Made by a program: the position numbers and the translations under genes. Under the pieces are notes generated by a model, which did no database searches, was not told the DNA's origin, and saw only the letters and a list, made by a program, of their open reading frames with translations. Positions 17,891-25,755 of a DNA stretch of 64,000 bases are shown here, piece by piece; the stretch's first letter is position 1, and each line of letters begins with the position of its first letter. This DNA comes from Pseudomonas sp. SID14000 (GTDB taxonomy: Bacteria > Pseudomonadota > Gammaproteobacteria > Pseudomonadales > Pseudomonadaceae), in the NCBI RefSeq assembly GCF_002165135.1, contig NZ_NFZQ01000006.1, forward strand, positions 186,001-250,000, written 5' to 3'.

Positions 17891-18460
17891 TCAGTGACGG
17901 TGTTCGCGGGTGACCCCGGCGTCGTAATGGCTGACCACCTGCTGCCAGCCGGCGGTAATCAGGGCGCCCTGGCCGAGGTCGTCCGGGGGCACGGCGGCGC
18001 TGTCCCGGCGCAGCCAGACATCGGCTTGGCCGGTGCTGTCGGCCGGCAGGATCAGTAGCAGGCTGCCGGCCACTTCCGGGGCCTGGCTGCGGCCCAGGTA
18101 GGCCCCAGGTTCCAGCCACGACCATTGGTGGCTACCGCGGCTCTGGCTGCCGGCATCGACCACGAACGGCGGCAGGCCTTCCTCGGCCAGGGCCTGTACG
18201 CTGGGCGCCGCAGCGTTTTCTTCACGCAGCAGCTGGATCTCGTCGAAGGCCACCTGCAGGTCGGTGTACAGGCCTTGCTCGGCAGCGGTGAGGTCGCGAC
18301 GGGCGTCGATCTGGTGGCCGGCGATGGCCTGTTCGCCTTCGCGTTCACCGCGTAACAGCACTACGCTGGCGGCGAGTACCACGATCAGCAGGCTGACCAG
18401 CAGCACGTACAGGGTTTCGTGCCCGGAACCGGCCGGGCGAACCACTTGGGCGCGGCTCAT
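17891..18460 (-). CDS. fpvK: FpvK-like membrane-anchored protein (DUF6162-type)
   Basis: A 189-residue protein with one transmembrane helix near the N-terminus (LYVLLVSLLIVVLAASVVLL, about 17-36) and a periplasmic domain. The C-terminus ends in TREHRH, a possible weak metal site. It overlaps fpvJ by 4 bases. Identification as FpvK rests on position between fpvJ and fpvC and on size. Its exact role in the FpvGHJK reduction complex is not known. Confidence 0.75.
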   Translation of the reverse strand: MSRAQVVRPAGSGHETLYVLLVSLLIVVLAASVVLLRGEREGEQAIAGHQIDARRDLTAAEQGLYTDLQVAFDEIQLLREENAAAPSVQALAEEGLPPFVVDAGSQSRGSHQWSWLEPGAYLGRSQAPEVAGSLLLILPADSTGQADVWLRRDSAAVPPDDLGQGALITAGWQQVVSHYDAGVTREHRH

Positions 18461-18777
18461 GGCTGGGCGATATCGGCGTAGTCGACTTCCACCACGTGCC
18501 CGGGGCCGGCATCGAACAGCACGTAGAATTCACCGTCCGGGCGCTTGAAGGTCAGTGTCGAGTCATCACCGAGCTTGCCGCCGACCAGCACCTGTTCGTC
18601 GTAACCGATCACATCCAGGGTTACCCCGGGGGCACCGCTGCCGTCCGAGAAGCCGCCGGTGCACTTGACCTGGCCGCCAGGCAGTTCTTCGCACTCGCAC
18701 ATCGGGTTGTGCGCCAGGGCCGGGCCGGCGGCCAGCGCCAGCAAGGGCAGGGCGAGGGTGCGCATCAGGTGCTTCAT
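18457..18777 (-). CDS. fpvJ: FpvJ-like small periplasmic protein
   Basis: A 106-residue exported protein. The ATG at 18777 overlaps the fpvH stop as ATGA. Its signal peptide is MKHLMRTLALPLLALAAGPALA. The mature protein starts HNPMCECEELPGGQVKCTGG, so three cysteines and a histidine lie within the first 15 or so residues, a plausible metal or redox site. It belongs to the periplasmic iron-release module with FpvG and FpvH. Confidence 0.8.
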   Translation of the reverse strand: MKHLMRTLALPLLALAAGPALAHNPMCECEELPGGQVKCTGGFSDGSGAPGVTLDVIGYDEQVLVGGKLGDDSTLTFKRPDGEFYVLFDAGPGHVVEVDYADIAQP

Positions 18778-19313
18778 TTCTTGCCTCCTTGTTTCTCGAG
18801 CCAGGCCACGGTGGCTGGCGATGCCTGGGTCAGGGGGACCGACGCCTGGTGGATGCTGCCGTCCCAGCCTTCCAGGGTGATCCAGATCTGCGCGTCGGGC
18901 TTGGTGCGCGGCGGTATCGGCAACGAGGTGCCCATGTTGTAAGGCGCACCGAAGAAAATGGTGCCGGCGGCGCGCAGGCTGCGCGGTTTGCCGATACGCA
19001 GGTAGGCCGCCTTGACGTCGTTGATGCAGGCCTTGCACAGCGACGCATTGAAGACCTTGAAGTAGCCGGCCGGGCCGTCGGCGCGGGGGGGCTCGTCACG
19101 CAGTTCGGCCAGGTCCAGGGTATAGGGGCCGACCTGGATATCGCTGATCACATTGGCGCCAAGCCCCGCCTCGCCGCGGAACAGCCTGGCATCGGCGAAG
19201 TACTTGGGCATGAAGCCCAGCGGGATAAGGATCAGCAGGATGTTCAGGTGAAAACGCCACTTCAGCCAAAGCTGCTTCAGCGGGCTGGCGGGTACGGTTT
19301 GGCCCTGGCTCAT
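18774..19313 (-). CDS. fpvH: FpvH-like membrane-anchored protein
   Basis: A 179-residue protein with one N-terminal transmembrane anchor (FHLNILLILIPLGFMP, about 21-36) and a periplasmic domain containing a CxxC pair (ASLCKACINDVK). It overlaps fpvG and fpvJ by 4 bases each. In P. aeruginosa FpvH associates with the inner-membrane reductase FpvG. Confidence 0.8.
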   Translation of the reverse strand: MSQGQTVPASPLKQLWLKWRFHLNILLILIPLGFMPKYFADARLFRGEAGLGANVISDIQVGPYTLDLAELRDEPPRADGPAGYFKVFNASLCKACINDVKAAYLRIGKPRSLRAAGTIFFGAPYNMGTSLPIPPRTKPDAQIWITLEGWDGSIHQASVPLTQASPATVAWLEKQGGKK

Positions 19314-20503
19314 GGGCGGATCTCCACGGAGGGTTCATTGCGCGCCATGCGCGGCACGCGCTCGCTGCGCTTGAGGGCTGCGGCGGTAGCCTGGGCGGTG
19401 CGCCTGGTCCAGATCAGCAAGCCGCTGAACACCATCAGGGTGAGGACCAGGCCGAAGAAGAACCACACCAGCTTGATCGGCAGGCCGCCGAAATCGCCGG
19501 TGTGCAGCGGGCGCATGGACTCGGTTATGAACTCCAGGGCCGAGCGGTCGCTAATCAGGAACTGACTGTCTACGTTACGCGTGTACGGGTTCACCGAAGC
19601 GCTCTGGAACATCAGCGGGTACCAGCCCGGCCCGGCCAGGGTGACGTGACTGTAGGCGGTGGCCGGCAGCGAGATGAAGTTGATCTCTAACCCCGGGATC
19701 GCCAGCCCCGCGATGCGCGCCGCTTCATCCAGGTCGATACGCGCTGCCGGGCTGCCATCCGGAGTTTGCGGCACATCCTCACGAGCGATCACCGGCACGA
19801 TGGGCCGGCTGGAAATGGTGACGTGGTTGTCGGACAGGATCGCCTGGATCAGGAACCAGGTGCCGGTGATGGAGATGACTGCAATGAACCAGATTGACCA
19901 GACCCCGGCCAGACGGTGCAGGTCGCCCCAGAAAATACGCGAACCATGGCCGGTGCGCACCGGCTTGAAGAAGCCCTTCCAGAACTTCTTGTACACCACC
20001 AGGCCAGTAACCAGCGAAGCCAGCATAGGCAGGCCGAGCAGCGACACCAGGTACCAGCCCCAGCTGAAACCATTGGTGAACGGCACCAGCCACCAGCCGT
20101 GCAGAGCGCGGGTGAAGGCTTCGAAGTTGAAGTCCGGGGTCTTGCCCTGGATGGCCCCGGTGTAAGGGTTTACATAAAGCGTCGGGCTGGTGCCGTCAGG
20201 CAGGGTGACATCGGCTTTGACCGCGAAGTGCGAACCGTCGGGCTGGCTGAGCCGCTCCACCACCATGCCTGGCTCGGCCTTGTGCAGGGCCTCCAGCACC
20301 TGCTGGAAGCTCAGGCGCTCGACGTCGGCGTCGGGCTTGTTGGCGCGCACGGCCGGGTCGGCCAGCCAGACGATTTCCTGGCTGACCACGGCGAGCATGC
20401 CGGTGAAGCAGACGATCAGGACAAAGAACCAGATCGGCAAGGCGAGCCAGCTGTGGACCAGGAACCAAAGCCTGGATTTGGATTTTTTCGGTGATTTGGC
20501 CAT
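19310..20503 (-). CDS. fpvG: FpvG-like inner-membrane iron reductase (PepSY domain, PiuB family)
   Basis: A 397-residue PepSY-associated membrane protein with four to five transmembrane helices, beginning WFLVHSWLALPIWFFVLIVC. Helix histidines (LVHSWL, ALHGWW, GDLHRLAG, RPLHTGDF) could ligate heme or flavin as in this reductase family. FpvG of P. aeruginosa reduces Fe(III) in ferripyoverdine so that iron is released and pyoverdine recycled. It is the first gene of an eight-gene run with overlaps at nearly every junction. The start at 20503 precedes MAKSPKKSKSRLW. A Fur-like AT-rich site lies about 60 bases upstream. Confidence 0.85.
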   Translation of the reverse strand: MAKSPKKSKSRLWFLVHSWLALPIWFFVLIVCFTGMLAVVSQEIVWLADPAVRANKPDADVERLSFQQVLEALHKAEPGMVVERLSQPDGSHFAVKADVTLPDGTSPTLYVNPYTGAIQGKTPDFNFEAFTRALHGWWLVPFTNGFSWGWYLVSLLGLPMLASLVTGLVVYKKFWKGFFKPVRTGHGSRIFWGDLHRLAGVWSIWFIAVISITGTWFLIQAILSDNHVTISSRPIVPVIAREDVPQTPDGSPAARIDLDEAARIAGLAIPGLEINFISLPATAYSHVTLAGPGWYPLMFQSASVNPYTRNVDSQFLISDRSALEFITESMRPLHTGDFGGLPIKLVWFFFGLVLTLMVFSGLLIWTRRTAQATAAALKRSERVPRMARNEPSVEIRP

Positions 20504-20561
20504 CTGACGGTCTTCTGCAAGGGGGAGTCGAGCCTGTTCCCAGCCAAAGAGGGGCTGTACT

Positions 20562-20581
20562 GATAAGGACGAATGAGAATC
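20562..20581 (-). promoter_or_regulatory. possible Fur box before fpvG
   Basis: gataaggacgaatgagaatc contains Fur-like hexamers (GATAAG, AATGAG, GAATC) about 60 bases upstream of the fpvG start. The match to the 19-base consensus is only partial; iron regulation of this operon is expected from family knowledge. Confidence 0.35.
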
Positions 20582-20777
20582 GAAAACCTGCCGTTTTAAA
20601 TGCAAGCAAATGTTTCAGGGCGCAAGGGAGCCTGAAGCTGGCGCGATCCTGTAGCGGCCTTGTGTCGCGAAAGGGCTGGCAGGCGACTGGCCGCTTGCAA
20701 CAGGGGCTAAAGACCTGCGCCTGCCAGCCGATAGGCAGAACAACCCAAGGACCCATTTGCAACGCATGGAGAAAGAC

Positions 20778-21212
20778 ATGACAGGTATTGCAGCAGTCAG
20801 CATCAGCACCACGGCCCAGGCGGTGAGTACATCCCAGGTCGCCGACAGCCAGGATGGGCAAAAGACTGAAGAGAGTGGGGCCAGCACTCAGGCTGATACG
20901 TCGAAAGTGAACGGTGGCGGCCAGGCCCAAGGGGCCCAGGGCAGCAGTGAAAGTTCGGAACCTGCGCACATCAAGCAATTGCGCGAGATGATCAAGAAGC
21001 TGCAGAAGCAGTTGGCCGAAGAACAGAAGCAACTGGCCCAGTTGATGGCGCAGAAGATGGACGAAACGACCAAGCTCGCAGCCGTGACCGCCAGGCAGGC
21101 GAGTATCGCGACCATCAATGGTGAAATCCTGCAGGCCACCGCGCAGTTGCTCGAAGCACTACAGAAGACGGGTGGCAGTAGCGCGGGCGGGATGGTCAGC
21201 ACCACAGCCTGA
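20778..21212 (+). CDS. FlxA-like coiled-coil protein
   Basis: A 144-residue protein. The first 65 residues are low-complexity Ser/Thr/Gln-rich, followed by a long coiled coil (HIKQLREMIKKLQKQLAEEQ to about 95). Composition and layout fit the FlxA-like family. The start at 20778 has GGAGAAAGAC before it. No signal peptide is present. Its function is unknown; E. coli flxA is a flagellar-class gene, but nothing flagellar is nearby. Confidence 0.6.
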   Translation: MTGIAAVSISTTAQAVSTSQVADSQDGQKTEESGASTQADTSKVNGGGQAQGAQGSSESSEPAHIKQLREMIKKLQKQLAEEQKQLAQLMAQKMDETTKLAAVTARQASIATINGEILQATAQLLEALQKTGGSSAGGMVSTTA

Positions 21213-21230
21213 CCGCGGATACGGTCCCCT

Positions 21231-21340
21231 GTAGGAGCAGCCTTGTGTCGCGATGGGCCGCGAAGCGGCCCCGGGATTTGGCATTACCGCCCAAATCGTC
21301 GGGGCTGCGTTGCAGCCCATCGCGACACAAGGCCGCTCAG
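21231..21340. repeat. paired REP element (inverted)
   Basis: gtaggagcagccttgtgtc...gatgggc and its complement flank a central palindromic segment. It separates the convergent FlxA-like and PBP7 genes. Confidence 0.8.
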
Positions 21341-21364
21341 GGACCGGGTAGCACCAGGCGGTGG

Positions 21365-22291
21365 TTAATCGGCCGCCAGGCGCCCTTTGTTCTGCCGCTC
21401 CGCCTTGTACTGCATGGCCACCGCCGGCGCCGGCTTGGCAGCGCCGGTTTCCAGCCACTGGCGCATGCGGCTGGCATCGGCGAAGTGGGTGTACTTGCCA
21501 AAGGCATCGAGGATGACCATGGCCACCGGGCGGTTGTCCATGCGGGTCAGCAGCACCAGGCAGTGCCCGGCTTCGTTGGTGAAGCCGGTCTTGGTCAGCT
21601 TGATGTCCCAGTTGCTCTTGTTCACCAGATGGTCGGTGTTGCGGAAGCCCAGGGTATAGTTGGGCTTGCGGAAGGCCACGGTCTTCTCGCGTGTGGTCGA
21701 CAGCTCGCTCAGCATCGGGTACTTGCGCGAGGCCATCAGCAGCTTGGCCAGGTCACGAGCCGTGGACACGTTTTGCGTCGACAGGCCGGTTGGCTCGACG
21801 TAGCGGGTGTGCGCCATGCCGAGGCTGCGGGCTTTGGCATTCATCGCTTTGATGAACGCCGGGTAGCCGCCGGGGTAATGGTTGGCCAAGGTATTGGCCG
21901 CACGGTTTTCCGATGACATCAGGGTAATCAGCAAGGTTTCGCGGCGGTCGAGTTGGCTGCCCAGGCGCACACGCGAATACACACCTTTCATTTCCGGGTT
22001 GTTGGCAATGGTCATGGTGAGCATCTCATTCATGGGCTGCTTGGCATCCAGCACTACCATCGCCGTCATCAGTTTGGTTACCGAGGCAATCGGCACCACG
22101 CGGTCGGCGTGGCTTGAATACAGCTCCTGGTTGGTGTTCAGGTCGATCAGCAGGGCACTGCCTGATGCAAGGTGCAGTTTGGACGGGTCACGTTGAACCT
22201 GGGCCGGGGGTTGTGCAGCAGCGGTCGACGGAAGGGTCGCAGTACCTGTGAGCAACAGCAGCAGGCTGAGGATGGACAGGGATGTTTTCAC
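21365..22291 (-). CDS. pbpG: D-alanyl-D-alanine endopeptidase, PBP7/PbpG type
   Basis: A 308-residue penicillin-binding protein with a signal peptide starting at a GTG (22291), [20 protein letters not shown]. Active-site motifs of the S11 family are all present: SVTK (SxxK), SSEN (SxN) and [11 protein letters not shown] (KTG). It cleaves D-Ala-mDAP cross-links in the periplasm. An in-frame extension upstream to 22408 lacks a ribosome binding site and would bury the signal peptide. Confidence 0.88.
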   Translation of the reverse strand: MKTSLSILSLLLLLTGTATLPSTAAAQPPAQVQRDPSKLHLASGSALLIDLNTNQELYSSHADRVVPIASVTKLMTAMVVLDAKQPMNEMLTMTIANNPEMKGVYSRVRLGSQLDRRETLLITLMSSENRAANTLANHYPGGYPAFIKAMNAKARSLGMAHTRYVEPTGLSTQNVSTARDLAKLLMASRKYPMLSELSTTREKTVAFRKPNYTLGFRNTDHLVNKSNWDIKLTKTGFTNEAGHCLVLLTRMDNRPVAMVILDAFGKYTHFADASRMRQWLETGAAKPAPAVAMQYKAERQNKGRLAAD

Positions 22292-22422
22292 GTTGAGGCT
22301 CACTAAAAGTTGGTATGTCGTTGGCTGTGCAAGGGTTTTCCCCCTAAAAACCGCTGCATTTTGGAGTATGGCTGAATTGCTGTCGAATGCCTTATGACTA
22401 AAGGGCACAACGTGAACGAAAT

Positions 22423-22816
22423 TTAATCCTCTGCCAATTCTGTACCAATTACGTTCGTTTCCAGTGTCGCCAATTCGGCCCAGTCGTTAGCCGAATTCAG
22501 CCACTTCGCGTAGGTGGAAAGGAGCACCTGAACCGAGTGCCAAGCTGCCCTGCAATGAAAGCGGGGTTCATCCCTGACATGAGGCACATCGTGGCATAAG
22601 CATGCCGGCAGTTGTACTGGGGGCGGGGCTTGAAGCCCTTCGCTTTGACCGCCTGGTTGAAGTGTTTGACGGCGGTCTCCGGTACGGTGATGTGTGGCGA
22701 CGAGCCTGCTGGCTGGAAGATGAACGGCGACTCGGTCGACACCCGGCGCTTTTGTTTTGAGCGGTAATGCGCGATGTCCTTGGCTCTGGCCAGCGCGCCC
22801 AGGCCCGATTAGCCAA
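22423..22816 (-). pseudogene. tyrosine recombinase (integrase) remnant, C-terminal, frameshifted
   Basis: The minus strand encodes the C-terminal catalytic part of a tyrosine recombinase: RPQYNCRHAYATMCLMSG (R-H-x-x-Y box), AFIAGQLG, and after a frameshift [19 protein letters not shown] (nucleophile Tyr). A single missing base near 22540 explains the shift, since GGCAC would be GGCCAC for the expected GH. The 5' two thirds are gone. It marks an old integration boundary. A second, similarly damaged copy lies at 24380. Confidence 0.75.
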
Positions 22817-22861
22817 ACGTTAGGGCGCGAAACGATGCGATCCCCGGAGAGTCTCGGTAAT

Positions 22862-22910
22862 AATTTCATCCGGGTAATATTGACGAAGCAATTTTTACCC
22901 GGATAAAATT
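22862..22910. promoter_or_regulatory. paired operator upstream of the DUF2239 gene
   Basis: Two copies of one 20-base motif face each other: aatttcatccgggtaatatt (22862-22881) and aatttttacccggataaaatt (22890-22910). The shared core is ATCCGGGTAA. The second copy ends 28 bases before the start codon, so a bound repressor would block the promoter. Confidence 0.6.
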
Positions 22911-22938
22911 GCGCTACCCAATTTTCGAGGTAACGCAA

Positions 22939-23550
22939 ATGAATGCAACCGAGCACACGTCATGGATCGCCTTCTCGAAAAGCAAATGCATCGCGTCAGG
23001 TGCGCCACGAGAGGTAGCAACTGACGTTAAGCGTATTGCCGATTCTCAGGCCAGCGATAACGTCCTGGTTTTTGACGCCAAGACAAGTCAGCGCATAGAA
23101 ATCGATCTCCGCGGTTCCCTATCCGCAGTTCTTAGGCGCTTGCCCGCCGCACAGCAGCAGGAGCCCGCGCCTGATAGCGCTTTACCGACATCGTCGGGAC
23201 GAACTGCTGGCCGCCCCAGGCTCGGTGTAATAGCGCGTGAAGTTACGCTGTTGCCGAGGCATTGGGAGTGGCTTGCAACTCAGCCAGGGGGCGCTTCCGT
23301 AGCACTACGCAAACTGGTCGAACAAGGTTTACGATCCAGCAAAGAGGCAGATCGACTGCGCCAAGCCCAAGAAGCCGCATACCGCTTCATGGAAGTGATG
23401 GCGGGAGACAGCCCTGGCTTTGAAGAAGCCACGCGCGCGTTATTCGCCGGCGATCTGGGCAGGCTGCAGCAGCTTGTTTCAAAGTGGCCTCGCGATGTTC
23501 GGAACCATGTGCTAACCCTCGCTGCCGTAACTGTGCCCAATAGTCCGTAA
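22939..23550 (+). CDS. DUF2239 family protein
   Basis: A 203-residue protein of the DUF2239 family. It has an N-terminal domain (VLVFDAKTSQRIEIDLRG) and the conserved GRPRLGVIAREVTLLPRHWEWL segment about 97-118, followed by a helical tail. The start at 22939 follows GAGGTAACGCAA. Function is unknown; the central motif is recurrent in MerR/TetR-associated stress loci. A hairpin at 23570-23600 follows. It is an intact gene between two integrase remnants, consistent with island cargo. Confidence 0.8.
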   Translation: MNATEHTSWIAFSKSKCIASGAPREVATDVKRIADSQASDNVLVFDAKTSQRIEIDLRGSLSAVLRRLPAAQQQEPAPDSALPTSSGRTAGRPRLGVIAREVTLLPRHWEWLATQPGGASVALRKLVEQGLRSSKEADRLRQAQEAAYRFMEVMAGDSPGFEEATRALFAGDLGRLQQLVSKWPRDVRNHVLTLAAVTVPNSP

Positions 23551-23569
23551 GCTACGTTTCCGGCCACCC

Positions 23570-23600
23570 CTCAGGGAAACTCCGAACGAGTCTCCCTGAG
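23570..23600 (+). terminator. hairpin after DUF2239 gene
   Basis: Arms ctcaggga and tccctgag with a 15-base loop directly downstream of the stop codon. It lacks a strong T tract, so it is a probable rather than certain terminator. Confidence 0.45.
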
Positions 23601-23722
23601 CCCGGAATAACCAATGTCCCGACGGCGCAATGCCGATTTCTAAGCCCTCATACGCTTCAAAGCCAGGGCTTTACCCTGGTTCTTGCGCTCTACCGGCCTA
23701 CCTCTCCTGCAACGTTCAATAA

Positions 23723-24125
23723 CTATCGGCGCACCATCCATAGATTCGACAGCGCAAACAGCGTGGTCAGTTGCGCCGTGTTCTTGACCAAGCCGCGAAA
23801 GCGAGTCTTTACATAGCCGAACTGGCGTTTGATCACCCGGAACGGATGCTCCATTTCCGCACGTACCTGCGCCTTGGCCTGTGCGATATTGCGCTTGGCT
23901 TTGTAGAGCGCTGCGTTTGCCCAAGTGTTTGTAAGTACTGCGTCGCGCAGCGATCTGCCAGATCACTGCCCACCCTTCATGCTCCGGTCTTTTCTAAGTC
24001 CCGGTATAGCCCGCATCCGCACAGACGATCTCTGCGCCATGCAGCGGATGGAGAAGTTCCGTTACGTCGGCCACGTTTGCAGGGTACTTGCTGGCCACCG
24101 CAATGCCCGCCGACACGCACTCGTC
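23723..24125 (-). pseudogene. IS5-family transposase remnant
   Basis: Broken frames on the minus strand give the C-terminal half of an IS5-type transposase: CVSAGIAVASKYPANVAD, HGAEIVCADAGYTGT, then in another frame RAEMEHPFRVIKRQFGYVKT and LFALSNLWMVRR. An in-frame TAG after GYTGT and at least one frameshift make it inactive. The 5' end joins foreign sequence near 24115. No terminal inverted repeats could be placed. Confidence 0.7.
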
Positions 24126-24210
24126 GAGTGGCTAGGCGGACCGTTCAATCCTGAGACGTTCGATATGGATGAAGCCAGGGAGCGCTTGGCTGAGTACGCA
24201 GTACTGAAAG
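24114..24210 (+). pseudogene. possible pRiA4b ORF-3-like protein fragment
   Basis: A short plus-strand stretch reads ALVEWLGGPFNPETFDMDEA followed by RERLAEYA, resembling the C-terminus of plasmid pRiA4b ORF-3-like proteins (family pattern WxGGxFDPExFDxDxxNRxL). Its 5' part is replaced by the IS5 remnant. It may be the gene the IS inserted into. The match is by eye and short. Confidence 0.35.
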
Positions 24211-24379
24211 GTGATCATCCCTGTGCAGTCCACTCTTCGAGAAAGTGCCCGCGTCGAGCCAGGTTCTCCCGCGCAAGTGCGATATCTAGCGCGAGCTCTT
24301 GCCGATCTCTGTAGGTTGCCTTGCTGATTCCCTCCCTGATGAGCAGTGGATTTCCCAGGTCGTCCTCGACCTGGAATCC

Positions 24380-24577
24380 TCATGGCATAAGTATGCCGAC
24401 AGTTGTATTGGGGCGGTGTTTGAAGCCCTTCGCCTCGACCGTCTGCTGTTCGACCATGATCCGGCCGATGTGAGCCGTCTTCTTCTCGAAATCGATCCCG
24501 TCCCGGTGCAGCAACCCCACAGCAGTACGCGACTTCGCAGTACGACGAACGCGTATTCGTCGTACTGCTTCGTTCAC
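24380..24577 (-). pseudogene. second tyrosine recombinase remnant
   Basis: The minus strand carries a second copy of the integrase fragment. About 24383-24440 is roughly 85% identical by eye to 22593-22655. Restoring one base gives RPQYNCRHTYA, the same catalytic box. As it stands the frame breaks and ends at ILMP-stop. A further minus-strand stretch, about 24225-24380, encodes an unidentified C-terminal piece (DLGNPLLIREGISKATYRDR). The two remnants bracket the DUF2239/IS5 segment. Confidence 0.6.
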
Positions 24578-24601
24578 TGATGTGGCTTACCGGTGGATTT
24601 G

Positions 24602-25747
24602 TTATTCCAGCGTCGAGGTTTCGATGTCATGTGAATGCAGTTCTTTCATGACAGCACAAAAGGTGAGAACGTCGTCCTCAACGTTTAGCGGGCTGAAAGA
24701 GATGCGCAAGGTAGAACTCATCTGAGAAGGGCTAAGCTTCATAGCGCTCAAAACCCGAGAAGGTGTAGAAGAGACACTGCTACAAGCTGAGCCTTTCGAG
24801 ACGCAAATACCCCTTTGCGAGAGAAACTTGATCGCTTTGCTGGCATCGATACCGTGAAAACAGATGGAGAGTATATAGCCCGAAGTCTCACCGTCATGGG
24901 TGTTGAGCGAGAATGGGATATTTGATTGTTCGAGGGTCTTTTGAAGGAGCAGGTTCAAGGCACGAACGTGCTTATGGTATCCCTCGGCGTTGTTCTGATG
25001 ATGTTCGAGAGCTCTATATAAAGACTCTACCCCGTAGAGATTCTCTGTGCCAGGCCTGACGCCAGCCTCCTGTTCGCCGCCGAACAACAAAGGGGATAGT
25101 CTGAAGCGCCGATTCAGGTAAAAAAAGCCGATCCCCTTTGCTGCTCCCAGTTTGTGGCCGGAACCGATAAGGGCATCGATATAGGTTAAATCAGGAGGGG
25201 TGACTTTTGTCAGTGTTTGTACACCGTCACAAATGAAAGAGACTTCCGGGTTTATGCTTTTTATGTTTTTGGCGATGTCGTCGATGGGTTGGCGCGCTCC
25301 CGTTTCATTGTTGACGCCCATGACCAATACCATTGCCGTATTCTCATTGAGCATGTCAAAAATAAAGGAGGCTTCTATGATGCCACGGTGATCGACGGGA
25401 GCAACGTGAACAATAAAGCCGGAGCGCCGCATATGTTCAACAGTGTTGAATATGGCAGGGTGTTCGATGGCGCTGACAATTATTTCGTTTCTTGTCGAAT
25501 TGTTCATTTTGAGGAAGTTGCATCTTCCTTGAATGATCAGGTTGGCAGCTTCAGTGGCACCTGAGCAAAAATGGTACTCACTTGGGCGGCCGCCAAACAT
25601 CATGCTCAGTTGTGCCCTGGTTTTTTCGAGCACTGCGTTGGCTCGTTCGCCGACAGGATGATTACTTGAAGGGTTTCCAGATGCTGGGGAGAAAACTACG
25701 GCATCTTCGAAAGGCAATGCAGAGGCCGCGCTGTCTAGGTAGATCAT
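24602..25747 (-). CDS. cysteine desulfurase (NifS/IscS family), island-borne
   Basis: A 381-residue PLP enzyme that splits L-cysteine into L-alanine and a protein-bound persulfide. Key residues are visible: His96 in SAIEHPAIFNT, Asp174 in FICDGVQTLT, PLP lysine Lys199 in GSGHKLGAAKG, and the persulfide Cys322 in SKGSACSS. The N-terminus MIYLDSAASALPFED matches the family but diverges from the housekeeping-type copy at 1-77. Base composition is much more AT-rich than the core genes. It is the last of three minus-strand genes, 8 bases after the 333-residue protein and in one operon with an AlaE-type alanine exporter. No Fe-S scaffold genes (iscU, iscA, hscBA) or dnd genes flank it. Confidence 0.88.
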   Translation of the reverse strand: MIYLDSAASALPFEDAVVFSPASGNPSSNHPVGERANAVLEKTRAQLSMMFGGRPSEYHFCSGATEAANLIIQGRCNFLKMNNSTRNEIIVSAIEHPAIFNTVEHMRRSGFIVHVAPVDHRGIIEASFIFDMLNENTAMVLVMGVNNETGARQPIDDIAKNIKSINPEVSFICDGVQTLTKVTPPDLTYIDALIGSGHKLGAAKGIGFFYLNRRFRLSPLLFGGEQEAGVRPGTENLYGVESLYRALEHHQNNAEGYHKHVRALNLLLQKTLEQSNIPFSLNTHDGETSGYILSICFHGIDASKAIKFLSQRGICVSKGSACSSVSSTPSRVLSAMKLSPSQMSSTLRISFSPLNVEDDVLTFCAVMKELHSHDIETSTLE

Positions 25748-25755
25748 ATATGTCC

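Noticed and set aside
22423..24601. A tRNA gene or attachment site as the integration target
   Set aside because: I looked for tRNA-like arms and direct repeats beside the integrase remnants and found none.
24602..25747. dndA of a DNA phosphorothioation system
   Set aside because: The desulfurase fits the family, but no dndBCDE, sspBCD or related genes are adjacent.
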